Shown here one piece after another: positions 17,639-25,981 of a DNA stretch of 64,000 nucleotides (position 1 is its first letter; each line of letters opens with the position of its first letter). Origin of the DNA: DASPNM01 sp035626515 (lineage in GTDB: Bacteria; Bacteroidota; Bacteroidia; Chitinophagales; Chitinophagaceae). The stretch spans positions 56,312-120,311 of the forward strand of contig DASPNM010000033.1 of NCBI GenBank assembly GCA_035626515.1. Reading direction: 5' to 3'. The position numbers were made by a program, and so were the translations under genes. The notes under the pieces were generated by a model that was not told the origin of the DNA, ran no database searches, and saw only the letters and a program-made list of their open reading frames with translations.

Positions 17639-19612
17639 TCAGGAACCGGGTTCCACCCAGGCATTGCTTTCACGGATCAGTCGGACCAGTTCTTCCACTG
17701 CTACCTCGCTGTTCACGTTCCGCTTTACAATTTCCTTTCCCCTGTACAACGTGATCTTCCCGGGCCCGCTGCCGACATAACCAAAATCCGCGTCGGCCAT
17801 TTCGCCCGGTCCGTTCACAATGCAGCCCATGATCGCGATCTTAACTCCCTTGAGGTGGTTGGTGACCGCACGGATCTTCGCGGTGGTTTCCTGCAAATCG
17901 AAAAGCGTCCGTCCGCAGCTGGGACAGGAGATGTATTCCGTGCGGGAAATCCGGCTGCGTGCGGCCTGCAATACGTTGAACGATGTTTTATTGAGAAACA
18001 GTTCCGGGTTTCCCGCTGCAAAACGGCGGTAGCTTTCCGGTGCCATCCCCAGGCAAATGCCGTCTCCCAATCCTTCGAGAAACAGTCCGCCCGCTTCGGT
18101 GGAAAAATGGAGCAGGTGTTCTTCCTGACTTTCCCAGTGGCTGTCCACGATATTGATCACCGGGTTCCGGACCCCGCGGTTCAGCAGCTCAATGTACATG
18201 CGTCTTACAGAAGCGAGCGCATTTCGGTTCGTACTGCTCAGGCAAAGCACCACTGTTGGGTCATTTGCCAGCTCGTCGAGATAAGTAAAATCATTGATCT
18301 CTGTTTCGTCATTGAAACAGTCAAGCATCACGAAATTCAGCTTCGGGTGCTTCAGCTTACTGTTGACGTAACCCGCTGCTTCGAAAATGGGGTGCACGTG
18401 TTCCGCCTGACCTGCTTCCCATGCCGCCGGGTAGGCGATCACCCGGAGCGTACCGGGAAGTGGAAATGCAGGAATTTGACTGCCGGTGAAGATAAAATCC
18501 GCGGCCTGGTCGCCAATCTTCCATTTATCGGTGCCGGCATCGTAGTGATAATCCGCCGCGACCAGCTGTTCCGGTTGCAAATCCGGGATGCGGCTCAGAT
18601 CGGTGATCACTACCGGCACGCTGGAGCCACCGATATTTTCTACAATGTAGCTTTCCCTGCGACGAAACTCGAAAGGATCGTAAGGAAGTTTTTCAATCGC
18701 CGGGACCTTCCCCGACGGACGTGTTGACGCAGCTTCATAGCGTTTCACGAGGTTTTTGCACACCGGGATTTCGAGTTCCGGTTCTTCGGTCAGTGAAACG
18801 CGAATGGTATCTCCCAGTCCGTCCTCGAGCAGCGTCCCAATTCCGGCCCCGCTTTTCACACGGCCGTCTTCGCCCTCGCCCGCTTCCGTCACTCCGAGGT
18901 GGAGCGGGTAGCACTCGCCAAATTCATCGAACATCGTTTTTGCCAGCAGCCGGTATGCCTGCACCATCACGAGGGGATTGCTGCTTTTCATGCTGAGTAC
19001 GATATTGTGATAATGCTCGTCCCGCGCAATACGCAGGAATTCCATCGCACTTTCCACCATACCCACCGGCGTGTCGCCATAGCGGCTCATGATGCGGTCG
19101 CTCAGGGAACCATGATTGGTACCAATGCGCATAGCTGTTCCGTATTCGCGGCAGATGCGGACCAGCGGCACGAAGCGGTCGCGAATGCGGTCGATTTCAG
19201 CCCGGTAGTCGGCGTCGCTGTACTCGATGAGCTCAAATCGTTTCTTATCCGCGTAGTTGCCCGGGTTCACCCGCACCTTTTCAACGATCCGCGCCGCGAT
19301 CTCCGCCGCGTTGGGGGTGAAATGGATATCGGCGACAAGTGGCACGCGGTAACCGCGACGGTGCAGCTCGTTGCGTATTGCAAGGAGGTTTTCCGCCTCT
19401 TTTTTCGAAGGGGCGGTGATGCGCACCAGCTCTGCCCCGGCCTCGATGCACCGAATGGTCTGCTCCACGGTACCTGTCGTATCCATCGTATCCGTAGTCG
19501 TCATCGTCTGTACACGGATAGGATGGCCGTTCCCGAGCAGCAGACCCCCCACGCTCACTTCGCGTGTCTTCAAACGTTTGTACTCAGTAAGCGATTCGCA
19601 ATAAAGCTCCAT
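17639..19612 (-). CDS. ispG: 4-hydroxy-3-methylbut-2-en-1-yl diphosphate synthase, long form
   Basis: A 657-residue IspG, the penultimate enzyme of the MEP isoprenoid pathway. The N-terminal TIM barrel carries GHPIRVQTMTTTDTMDT, PLVADIHFTPN and VRVNPGNY. A ~250-residue insert follows, as in plant, chlamydial and Bacteroidota enzymes and unlike the ~370-residue E. coli form. The C-terminal iron-sulfur domain has CPSCGRTLFD and MGCIVNGPGEM, giving the three cluster cysteines. ATG 19612 lies 16 bases after a TAGCTTTG element. Confidence 0.96.
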   Translation of the reverse strand: MELYCESLTEYKRLKTREVSVGGLLLGNGHPIRVQTMTTTDTMDTTGTVEQTIRCIEAGAELVRITAPSKKEAENLLAIRNELHRRGYRVPLVADIHFTPNAAEIAARIVEKVRVNPGNYADKKRFELIEYSDADYRAEIDRIRDRFVPLVRICREYGTAMRIGTNHGSLSDRIMSRYGDTPVGMVESAMEFLRIARDEHYHNIVLSMKSSNPLVMVQAYRLLAKTMFDEFGECYPLHLGVTEAGEGEDGRVKSGAGIGTLLEDGLGDTIRVSLTEEPELEIPVCKNLVKRYEAASTRPSGKVPAIEKLPYDPFEFRRRESYIVENIGGSSVPVVITDLSRIPDLQPEQLVAADYHYDAGTDKWKIGDQAADFIFTGSQIPAFPLPGTLRVIAYPAAWEAGQAEHVHPIFEAAGYVNSKLKHPKLNFVMLDCFNDETEINDFTYLDELANDPTVVLCLSSTNRNALASVRRMYIELLNRGVRNPVINIVDSHWESQEEHLLHFSTEAGGLFLEGLGDGICLGMAPESYRRFAAGNPELFLNKTSFNVLQAARSRISRTEYISCPSCGRTLFDLQETTAKIRAVTNHLKGVKIAIMGCIVNGPGEMADADFGYVGSGPGKITLYRGKEIVKRNVNSEVAVEELVRLIRESNAWVEPGS

Positions 19613-19628
19613 GCGGAGGAAATGGCTG

Positions 19629-19636
19629 CAAAGCTA
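19629..19636 (-). promoter_or_regulatory. -7 element (TAGCTTTG) of ispG
   Basis: It matches TAnnTTTG on the minus strand, between the batC-like stop and the ispG ATG. Confidence 0.6.
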
Positions 19637-19669
19637 CTTAGAATTGCCCCATGGAGTCGTTAAAACAGC

Positions 19670-20263
19670 TCACCAGTCTTTGCCGGTGCCGCCGGTAGAC
19701 TGATTCTTTGATTTCTGAACTTTTTCCTGCACTTGTTTTTCCTTTTGTTCCAGCTGCTTCAATTGTTGTTCGGCCTGCCGTTGGCTCATGCTGGAGCGGG
19801 ATTGCTGCTGCTGCTGCTTTGGCCCCTGGTTTTGCTGCTTCTTTTTTTCCAGCAGCGCTTTCTGTAGATTTTCGCGCGCCTGCTGGTCCTCCGGGTTCAG
19901 CCGAAGGGCCTGCTTGTATTCCTCAATGCTTTCATCCACCTTTTTTTGGTTGGTGTAAAGCACGCCCCGGTTGTACGCCGTGGCGGACCGGAAATTCCTG
20001 TCCCTCGAATTTGCCTCGGCGTCGGAATAAACACGCATTGCTTCGGGACGCTTACCGAGGCGGTACAGTGCATTCGCCATATTGAACCGGGCGGTGGAAT
20101 TTCCGGGGTCAAGTTGCAGCGCGCGATCATACTCTTCAATCGCGCGGTCATATTGCTTCTGCGTGTACAACTCATTTCCGCGCCGGATGTACGTCGCTGC
20201 ATCTTCCTGCGCCTCTGAAGAAAGGCACGCCGACAAGGATATGATCAGGACTAAGGTCTTCAC
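19670..20263 (-). CDS. BatC-like tetratricopeptide protein
   Basis: A 197-residue protein with an N-terminal signal sequence (ALVLIISL-type, cleaved near SEAQ), three consecutive TPR units from about residue 20 to 125 (ATYIRRGNELYTQKQYDRAI and repeats), and a Gln/Lys-rich low-complexity tail of ~60 residues. It starts with GTG overlapping the stop of the upstream VWA gene by four bases. TPR plus VWA gene pairs of this kind are the Bat (Bacteroides aerotolerance) proteins, with BatC the TPR member. Its molecular role is not established. Confidence 0.8.
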   Translation of the reverse strand: MKTLVLIISLSACLSSEAQEDAATYIRRGNELYTQKQYDRAIEEYDRALQLDPGNSTARFNMANALYRLGKRPEAMRVYSDAEANSRDRNFRSATAYNRGVLYTNQKKVDESIEEYKQALRLNPEDQQARENLQKALLEKKKQQNQGPKQQQQQSRSSMSQRQAEQQLKQLEQKEKQVQEKVQKSKNQSTGGTGKDW

Positions 20264-21255
20264 AATGCCCTTCGTTTTTCAGGTACGAGCATTTCTCCAA
20301 CGATGATGAGAAGCATGAGCGAAACAAACAGCGCATAATAGGGCTGAAAGTTCATATTCAGGATGTCGGGGAATGCTTTCTTTTCAATTTGCGACAAGTG
20401 TGCGATAATTGCATCCACGGCCGCTTCGCTGTCCTGCAGGTGCACATAGACGCCGTTTGTGGCGGCCGCAAGATCGCGCAGCAGTTCTTCGTTCAGTTTT
20501 GAGACGACAACCTGGCCGTTCTCATCAATTTTTGGCTGTTTGGTGGCGGGATCGACCAGAGTGGTACCGGTGGAAGACCCAATGCCCACGGTGTTGATCA
20601 TGAGTCCCTGGTCGCGCAGCTCGCGAGCCGTCTGCACGGCTTCTTCATCGTGCGACTCGCCGTCGCTGATCAGGACGATCGTTTTGTAGCGGGCTTCTCT
20701 TGGGCTGAATGCTTTGATAGACAATTCGAGCGCTTCGCCGATTTGCGTGCCCTGTTCTCCCACTGATTCTGTGCTTACGGCCGAGACGTAAAGCTTCGCG
20801 GCAGCATGATCGAGGCTGAGCGGCATTTGCAGATAGGCCTTCCCGGCAAACCAGACCAGTCCGATCCTGTCGTTGGGCATCTCGTCAATCAGCCGCGCGA
20901 TAAATTGTTTGGCCTTGGCAAGCCGGTTGGGGTCGAGGTCTGTCGCGAGCATGCTTTTGCTGACGTCGAGCACCACAACGAGGTCGAGTCCCTGGCGCTG
21001 CACGCCTCCGCCGCCGCCGGGTTTGCGTGGATCCATCGCGGCTACCACTCCAAACGCCACTGCGGCTATCATCGCAAAATACCGCGTTACGAATGCCGCG
21101 CGCGAGTAGGAGCCCAGGAGTGCCCGCACCAGCTGTGGTTCACCGATTCGGCGGATTACCCTGCGTTTCCATCTCAGCAGGCGAATCAACAACAGGATGA
21201 GAACGGGAATCGCAGCAAAAAGCCAGATAAATTCTTTATGAAAAAAGCGGTACAA
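20260..21255 (-). CDS. BatB/BatA-like von Willebrand factor A membrane protein
   Basis: A 331-residue inner-membrane protein. Two N-terminal membrane segments (LFAAIPVLILLLIRLL and FAMIAAVAFGVVAA) precede a von Willebrand A domain with an intact MIDAS start (DVSKSM), and a C-terminal segment (YALFVSLMLLIIVGEML) anchors the other end. A glycine run (PGGGGGV) links membrane and VWA domain. It is the partner of the TPR protein that overlaps its stop. Only one VWA gene is present, so batA/batB cannot be told apart with confidence. Confidence 0.82.
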   Translation of the reverse strand: MYRFFHKEFIWLFAAIPVLILLLIRLLRWKRRVIRRIGEPQLVRALLGSYSRAAFVTRYFAMIAAVAFGVVAAMDPRKPGGGGGVQRQGLDLVVVLDVSKSMLATDLDPNRLAKAKQFIARLIDEMPNDRIGLVWFAGKAYLQMPLSLDHAAAKLYVSAVSTESVGEQGTQIGEALELSIKAFSPREARYKTIVLISDGESHDEEAVQTARELRDQGLMINTVGIGSSTGTTLVDPATKQPKIDENGQVVVSKLNEELLRDLAAATNGVYVHLQDSEAAVDAIIAHLSQIEKKAFPDILNMNFQPYYALFVSLMLLIIVGEMLVPEKRRAL

Positions 21256-21295
21256 CTTGAATCGGTTGAGTTCCTACAGCAATTCGGATACCATT

Positions 21296-21451
21296 TTACA
21301 GATCGTCGAACCGTTGCAATATGGATTCCGCCGGGTCGTTGGGAATCGTATCAGGTTTCTGCGCTTTTTTCTTTTTCGTCTTCAATAGTAACCAGAAGGC
21401 GGCCAGCCCGATCAGCAAAACGATCCCAAAGAAGATGAGCCCGCTGGTCAT
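21296..21451 (-). CDS. Small single-pass membrane protein (51 residues)
   Basis: A short frame encodes MTSGLIFFGIVLLIGLAAFW and continues with LLLKTKKKKAQK and a polar, acidic tail ending QRFDDL. It has one transmembrane helix, a positive cluster after it (cytoplasmic by the positive-inside rule) and a soluble ~25-residue tail. It fits tightly between the beta-lactamase stop (4 bases upstream) and the BatB-like start (40 bases downstream), all on the minus strand, so it is probably part of that operon. I do not recognise the family. Confidence 0.65.
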   Translation of the reverse strand: MTSGLIFFGIVLLIGLAAFWLLLKTKKKKAQKPDTIPNDPAESILQRFDDL

Positions 21452-21455
21452 TCGC

Positions 21456-22259
21456 TTACATCTTACCCTTTAGAAAACCGAGATGTTCCAAAATCTGGCG
21501 GAGCAGCTTCAGCCGGACGGTAGGCATATCGAAGCTGGAGTCCGGAGATTCGATATTGAGAACGAAAAAATAGGGCCGGTTGTTTTCTTCGATCCAGCCT
21601 ATAATCCATCCGAGGGCGTGGTTTTTTTCGGTAAAACCCCAGCCGGTCTTGTAATAAAGCCTGTAATTCGCGTTGTTCTCGAAAAGCATTGCGTTCTTTA
21701 CCGATTGCTGGTAGCTCTTGAAAAAAGGAAGCTGGTTGAAATAGAGCTTTCGCACCAGGCCAAGCTGTTCGTCGGGTGTGATCTTGAGTGAATTGTCGAT
21801 CCAGAAACTGTCGATCGCCGTGGTGATTCTTTTGCTGCCGTATTGCACGGAGTCGAGCCAGAATTGCATGGTGTCTTTGCCGATTCGCCGCGCCACTTCC
21901 TGGTAATACGGCAGGGCCGAAACCCGAAAAGCCTCATACATGGTCAGGTCGCGGTCCCATGCCGCCATGCGTCGCACTCCGTCCCAGGGGATGACCATAC
22001 TGTCGTTCACGATCTTTCCCGTCTGCAGACCGATGAGAGAATTGAGAATCTTGAATGTTGAGGCGGGAAGGTAGCTGCTGTCGCGGTAGCGCGGCAGGTT
22101 ATATACGGTGAATTTTCCGTTGGCATTATTCAGAAGTGCGAAGCACCCGGCCACTTTATTTTCCGAAAAGTACTTTCCCAGGCTTTCATCCTCGGAAACG
22201 TTATTGGAAGAGCAGGCAGCCAGAAACAGCAGGGATGCCGCGAGAAGCGTTTTGATCAA
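21456..22259 (-). CDS. Class D (OXA-type) beta-lactamase lipoprotein
   Basis: A 267-residue class D serine beta-lactamase. The lipobox LAAC (Cys16) predicts a membrane-anchored lipoprotein. The nucleophile motif is STFK (Ser67, Lys70); the SxV motif reads SAL (Ser114), the Trp equivalent of OXA Trp154 is present in QFWLD, YGN reads YGS, and KTG is KTGW (204-207). The core catalytic residues are therefore kept with conservative changes in two secondary motifs. It would hydrolyse beta-lactams in the periplasm; spectrum cannot be predicted. A TAACTTTG element sits 16 bases upstream of the ATG. Confidence 0.9.
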   Translation of the reverse strand: MIKTLLAASLLFLAACSSNNVSEDESLGKYFSENKVAGCFALLNNANGKFTVYNLPRYRDSSYLPASTFKILNSLIGLQTGKIVNDSMVIPWDGVRRMAAWDRDLTMYEAFRVSALPYYQEVARRIGKDTMQFWLDSVQYGSKRITTAIDSFWIDNSLKITPDEQLGLVRKLYFNQLPFFKSYQQSVKNAMLFENNANYRLYYKTGWGFTEKNHALGWIIGWIEENNRPYFFVLNIESPDSSFDMPTVRLKLLRQILEHLGFLKGKM

Positions 22260-22275
22260 AAGAAAATGTTTGCGG

Positions 22276-22283
22276 CAAAGTTA
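22276..22283 (-). promoter_or_regulatory. -7 element (TAACTTTG) of the beta-lactamase gene
   Basis: It matches TAnnTTTG on the minus strand, 16 bases before ATG 22259. It may drive the beta-lactamase, small membrane protein and Bat genes together. Confidence 0.6.
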
Positions 22284-22288
22284 ATAGA

Positions 22289-22316
22289 AGTCGGAAGTCG
22301 GAGGTCAAAAGTCAGA
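22289..22316. repeat. Period-7 degenerate tandem repeat (AGTCGGA units)
   Basis: Four 7-base units in register: AGTCGGA twice, then GGTCAAA and AGTCAGA. It lies just upstream of the beta-lactamase promoter. Confidence 0.6.
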
Positions 22317-22333
22317 AGAAGCAGAAAATCGCC

Positions 22334-22373
22334 GAGTCACCAGCCCAACTAATAAACCAATCAACAAATCAAC
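22334..22373. repeat. Period-8 degenerate tandem repeat (GTTGATTG family)
   Basis: Five 8-base units in register. Read on the minus strand they are GTTGATTT, GTTGATTG, GTTTATTA, then two diverged units. The unit set matches the array after atpA at 53681. It ends 20 bases from the L,D-transpeptidase stop. Confidence 0.6.
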
Positions 22374-22392
22374 CGGTAAACGACACCCATCC

Positions 22393-22956
22393 CTACTTCC
22401 TGATCGTCACCGGCGTTCCTACCCCGCAGAACCGGTAAATTTCCTCGACGTGCGACCGCTTCATCGAGATGCAGCCCTCAGTCCAGTTCTTGTAATGATC
22501 CACTACAAAATCTTCGCGGGGCCATGTGCCGTGAATGCCGATCGCGCCGCCAATCCGCGCCTTTGCCGGAATCTCCCCGCGCTGCTTGCGCTGTAAAAAT
22601 TTCGCATAGCTTTCCTTGGTCGGGTAGTCGATGGCAAGGAAGCGATGCCATTTCTCATGCACCCGCTTTGCGGCGATACGGAAATTTCCTTCAGGAGTGT
22701 TCCTGTCTCCTTCCATTTTCTTATCCGCGAGGCTATTATTTCCGAAAACTACCGGGTAGCTGGCATACCAGCCTTTGGCGTCATAAACGTGCAGCTCATA
22801 ACTGGACTTGTCGATCAGGATTTGCACTTTCCCGACGGGACCCTTGCTTCCCGGGCGGAAAAGAGCTTCTGTCTTTGTGCGGACGTTGCGGTGAACGCCT
22901 GTGGCGAGGAGGCTGCCGCCAAGGAGCAGCAGGGCAAGCAAACTGAGGTTTTTCAT
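22393..22956 (-). CDS. L,D-transpeptidase (YkuD fold), exported
   Basis: A 187-residue exported protein with an N-terminal hydrophobic signal (LSLLALLLLGGSLLATG). The YkuD catalytic domain has IHGTW (His142) and TEGCISM (Cys162), the His and nucleophilic Cys of L,D-transpeptidases, plus the early SSYELHVYDAKGWYASYPV. It should form 3-3 peptidoglycan cross-links or attach or trim muropeptides in the periplasm. It shares a genome neighbourhood with the beta-lactamase but probably has its own promoter (a TATTTTTG on the minus strand near 23125 is one candidate). Confidence 0.9.
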   Translation of the reverse strand: MKNLSLLALLLLGGSLLATGVHRNVRTKTEALFRPGSKGPVGKVQILIDKSSYELHVYDAKGWYASYPVVFGNNSLADKKMEGDRNTPEGNFRIAAKRVHEKWHRFLAIDYPTKESYAKFLQRKQRGEIPAKARIGGAIGIHGTWPREDFVVDHYKNWTEGCISMKRSHVEEIYRFCGVGTPVTIRK

Positions 22957-23143
22957 GTTGCACGAATCTTTTCTGCCGCAAAACGACCGGAATCCGTTGC
23001 GGCAATGTTCTCAAACCAGGTATTGCGAAAAAAAAGTGAAAATCCGCCGTGAATCAGAACGTACGAAGAAACAGCTTTAGTATGGGATGTGGAGAAACGG
23101 CGCGCCGGTTTTAACCAGGCATTTGCAAAAATAACCGTGGGAA

Positions 23144-23191
23144 GATGAGATGAAGGTTGAGGATACGCATGTTCTCAACCTTAATCTCATC
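23144..23191 (-). terminator. Long hairpin after the outer-membrane barrel gene
   Basis: Two 18-base arms (23144-23161 and 23174-23191) pair with a single mismatch around a 12-base loop, nine bases after the stop of the gene at 23201. There is no T-tract, so it may be a Rho-dependent end or an mRNA-stabilising stem. Confidence 0.65.
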
Positions 23192-23200
23192 CGAAGACTA

Positions 23201-24043
23201 TCACCAGTTGCTGAAGCGAAGTCCTACATTGTACGGTCTCATGTCGAGCCCCCGTGCGTACATAGAGCGGAAGGCGTAGGAACCATAAATGCGTACAGGT
23301 CCGAGGGACAGCTCGCCGACATATGACAGTTTCCACTTTTCGAGGTCAAAATCATCTTTCGCTTTTTTCTTGCCCTCGTCGGACGTAATGATTTTGTTGC
23401 GGGCGCTGTACAGGTAACCCGCGCCCACTCCGAAGCTGAGGCCGAATCCTTCGTTCCGGTTCGGGGTAAAGTTAAGGTTCACCATCAGCGGCACCGTGAT
23501 GTAGTCGGCCGCCAGCTTGGTCTTTTCATAGTGCCTGCCGGAAACGGTATCCATCCGCACAACAGCGGGATTGACAATGGCGGGAGGGTTGTCGTCGTAC
23601 CGGATGCGCTGCTTGTAACGGTAGTTGTTCAGCTCCACCCCGAGCCCATACTTCAGGTTGAGCACCCGCTTCGCCACGTTGAGCCGCTGCATGAAGACCC
23701 AGATGTTTACGTTCCGCGATTTCCAGTCCCGCAGTTCGAACCAGCTGGCGTTGCTTCCGGGCGCATACTGCTGCGCTGCTGCACTTCCGTAGTTGGTATT
23801 GTCGCGGTAATTCGAAAACCCGATATCGATGATCCACCAGTTGGTGCTCACACGCGAGGGACTCTCCGCCCGGCGACGTTTGATCTTCACTTCGCGTGTG
23901 GTGTCTTGTCCCGGTTTTGTAATAATGATCATACCGCCCACGCGGATCGTGTCGGAAGCGGGTGGCCTTGCTGTAGTGTCCGTTTGCGTAAATCCCGTGG
24001 CGGTAATGCCCACGAGCATGCATAGGGTAATGATCCTTTTCAT
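23201..24043 (-). CDS. Outer-membrane beta-barrel protein
   Basis: A 280-residue exported protein: signal peptide (IITLCMLVGITATGFTQ), a polar linker with a basic patch (KIKRRRAES), then a domain of alternating strands with aromatic girdles ending in LRFSNW, an aromatic C-terminus as expected for barrel assembly. It is the last gene of an ECF sigma/anti-sigma operon and is probably its target or sensor. No specific ligand is suggested. Confidence 0.75.
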   Translation of the reverse strand: MKRIITLCMLVGITATGFTQTDTTARPPASDTIRVGGMIIITKPGQDTTREVKIKRRRAESPSRVSTNWWIIDIGFSNYRDNTNYGSAAAQQYAPGSNASWFELRDWKSRNVNIWVFMQRLNVAKRVLNLKYGLGVELNNYRYKQRIRYDDNPPAIVNPAVVRMDTVSGRHYEKTKLAADYITVPLMVNLNFTPNRNEGFGLSFGVGAGYLYSARNKIITSDEGKKKAKDDFDLEKWKLSYVGELSLGPVRIYGSYAFRSMYARGLDMRPYNVGLRFSNW

Positions 24044-24069
24044 TTGCTCCTCGTTTTTAGTGGAATGAA

Positions 24070-25110
24070 TTATTTGAGTTTGATGGCCAGGCCCCCGACC
24101 AGCAGGGTTTCATTCTCGTCGGTGGCCTTCACCTGCGTGGTCTTCTCAAAAGTGCGCGTCACTTTCCGCAAGAGCCCGCGAAGCTTATTCTTTCTGCCAT
24201 CTGACTGTTCGCTCTCTTCAGTGAACGACGCAGTCATGAAATTTGACGGTTGAGCATTGTTGTTTGTTACAACATCGTTGCTGACCGTGGGCGTAAGCAC
24301 TTCTTCGATACGGTTCAGCGGGCTGCTGCTTTCAGTTACTTTGAGATTCGGATTATCGACAGGCACGGGCAACTCGTTATCCTGCGACCGGTAAACTGCA
24401 ATCGACTCTTCGGCTACGGCCGTTTCTGCAATACGCACCTCTGTAGGTTCACCGCGCTGAGCGGGTTTTGGTACGTCGTGCTTATGCTGCGGCTGCTGTA
24501 TTGCGGGCGCCTGGGGTTGCTCTACGATCTGAACGCGTTTTTCCGGTGCGATGCCGGGCTGCACGGTGGACTTCGCCACTTCGTCTTTCGGGCCGGGCCG
24601 GGTGCGGGTGAGAAGTAAAAAGGATGCGCCTCCAAGCAGCAACAGGATCGCTGCGGCTGCGGCCCTGCGCCAAACAGGCGCTATGCGGCGCACCGGAACC
24701 GGATGGCGATACAAAGTTTCCTTATCCGGGAATGAGATCTTCTCCGGACTCAAACGAGTCCGCAACGCCAGTTGAGCTTCTGCCGCGATACGGGGATGCG
24801 ACTTCAGAAAAGCTTCAAACTTTCGAAGCTGTTCTGCAGTCAGCTCACGGTCCACATAAAGCAGCAGCCACCCCTGGTAATTATTCATATCGGGTGAGGC
24901 AAGCTCGCTTTCGCGATACAGGGATTCATTATTGGGAAAACGGACTTCGCCGTCCGGAACCAGCTTATGACGGGATAGTATTTCCAGCTCTTCTTTCAGA
25001 TCCGGATTCCGCGCCGCGAACTCTTCTACCTGCCTCCGCTGCGACGCACTGAGCTCGTTGTCGACGTAGAGGAGGAACAGTTCTTCGTAATTATGGCGGT
25101 CGATTTTCAT
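24070..25110 (-). CDS. Membrane anti-sigma factor-like protein with duplicated N-terminal domain
   Basis: A 346-residue protein. Its first ~135 residues are two related units: NYEELFLLYVDNELSASQRR with a following helical stretch and FPNNESLYR, then NYQGWLLLYVDRELTAEQLR with FPDKETLYRH. The units resemble the helical sigma-binding domain of ECF anti-sigma factors but lack the zinc-binding His/Cys residues. A membrane helix (~152-168, AAAAAILLLLGGASFLLL) follows, then a ~175-residue periplasmic region. Its ATG overlaps the sigma factor stop by one base (TAATG). Partnership with that sigma factor is inferred from the overlap and topology. Confidence 0.78.
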   Translation of the reverse strand: MKIDRHNYEELFLLYVDNELSASQRRQVEEFAARNPDLKEELEILSRHKLVPDGEVRFPNNESLYRESELASPDMNNYQGWLLLYVDRELTAEQLRKFEAFLKSHPRIAAEAQLALRTRLSPEKISFPDKETLYRHPVPVRRIAPVWRRAAAAAILLLLGGASFLLLTRTRPGPKDEVAKSTVQPGIAPEKRVQIVEQPQAPAIQQPQHKHDVPKPAQRGEPTEVRIAETAVAEESIAVYRSQDNELPVPVDNPNLKVTESSSPLNRIEEVLTPTVSNDVVTNNNAQPSNFMTASFTEESEQSDGRKNKLRGLLRKVTRTFEKTTQVKATDENETLLVGGLAIKLK

Positions 25111-25595
25111 TAAATCACGTTTTCCATTTTCACCAGGTATTCCCGCAGCTGGAGGCGGGCCCGGTGCAGGTATACTTTTACCTGGCTGAGGCTAAGCCGG
25201 GTGATTTTTGCGATCTCTTCGTAGCTGTAGCCTTCGTAATCCTTCAACAACACCAGCGAACGCTGGGTTTCATTCAGCCGGTCAAGAGCTTCGTCCAGCA
25301 CTTTTTTCAGGTCCCCGGCTTCGGCGCGCGCAACCCGCGAATTTTCGCTGAATTCGTCCTTCAGCTGGATCCGTTTTACCTTCCGGATGTGGTCGATCAT
25401 CTGGTGGTAAGCCACAGTGAACAAATAGGACTTGCTTTTCGCAGCATCTACCTCGTTGCGGTTGCGCCACATCTTTTCAAAGGCGGTCTGCACCACATCA
25501 CGGGCGTCCTCCTCGTGCCGTATGTTCTTGAGTATGAATCGGTACACGTTATCCGCGTAACTGTTCACACACTCATTGTACTCTAATTCCGTCAT
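25110..25595 (-). CDS. ECF-type RNA polymerase sigma factor
   Basis: A 161-residue sigma-70 factor with region 2 (RHEEDARDVVQTAFEKMW, KSKSYLFTVAYHQMIDHIRK) and region 4 (LNETQRSLVLLKDYEGYSYEEIAKI, LSLSQVKVYLHRAR), and no region 1 or 3, as in ECF factors. Its own promoter shows a normal TATTTTTG housekeeping -7. It is followed by a membrane anti-sigma and an outer-membrane barrel, a layout of cell-surface signalling. Confidence 0.93.
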   Translation of the reverse strand: MTELEYNECVNSYADNVYRFILKNIRHEEDARDVVQTAFEKMWRNRNEVDAAKSKSYLFTVAYHQMIDHIRKVKRIQLKDEFSENSRVARAEAGDLKKVLDEALDRLNETQRSLVLLKDYEGYSYEEIAKITRLSLSQVKVYLHRARLQLREYLVKMENVI

Positions 25596-25608
25596 AAACA
25601 GCCGGTAG

Positions 25609-25616
25609 CAAAAATA
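25609..25616 (-). promoter_or_regulatory. -7 element (TATTTTTG) of the ECF sigma operon
   Basis: It matches TAnnTTTG on the minus strand, 13 bases before ATG 25595. Confidence 0.55.
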
Positions 25617-25687
25617 GGCAATTGGCCAGGGCAGCCGCAGGTAAAACGACGCCGGCAGCAGAAAGGTTACAAGGCGTCCGCGATTGT

Positions 25688-25885
25688 TTAAGGTATGGCG
25701 ACGGACGAGAAAAACTGACGGGAGAGGGATTCCCAGATCATGCCGCCGGGATCCTGCGTTTGTCGTGGCTTTTTGCAGCAGCTCGGAGCATTGGCCCGGG
25801 AAACTGAAGTAGACTGGATCAGGAACAAACTGGCGAGGACCAGCAACGCGAGGAGACCTATCCTGAGCAAAGATTGTTTCTGCAT
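25688..25885 (-). CDS. Small exported or membrane protein with a Cys-Cys motif
   Basis: A 65-residue frame with a clear hydrophobic N-terminal helix (LLRIGLLALLVLASLFLI) and then a short polar part containing SCCKKP and MIWESLSRQFF. The organisation (signal-anchor plus a compact conserved-looking tail) argues for a real gene. I do not recognise it. It is the only candidate gene in the ~370 bases between the ECF sigma gene and the kbl gene. Confidence 0.5.
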   Translation of the reverse strand: MQKQSLLRIGLLALLVLASLFLIQSTSVSRANAPSCCKKPRQTQDPGGMIWESLSRQFFSSVAIP

Positions 25886-25958
25886 GACAGCCGGTTTCTG
25901 GATGGGACGAAAATAGAACGGCGCGTGTTACAGGAATTATAAAATTTCTTCAGCTAAG

Positions 25959-25966
25959 TATCTTTG
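25959..25966 (+). promoter_or_regulatory. -7 element (TATCTTTG) of kbl
   Basis: It matches TAnnTTTG and lies 15 bases before ATG 25982. The in-frame TTG at 25964 falls inside it and so is not the start. Confidence 0.65.
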
Positions 25967-25981
25967 AGGCAAATAAAGGAC

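Noticed and set aside
17228..18727. 499-codon open frame on the plus strand
   Set aside because: It spans the antisense of parts of nadB and ispG, two well-identified genes, and crosses their boundary.
21456..22259. Mobile-element origin of the beta-lactamase
   Set aside because: No transposase, inverted repeats or composition shift are visible, and the promoter type matches the rest of the window.
22276..22373. CRISPR array or attachment site at the 7- and 8-base repeats
   Set aside because: Units are far too short and variable for CRISPR, there are no spacers or cas genes, and no integrase or tRNA is near.
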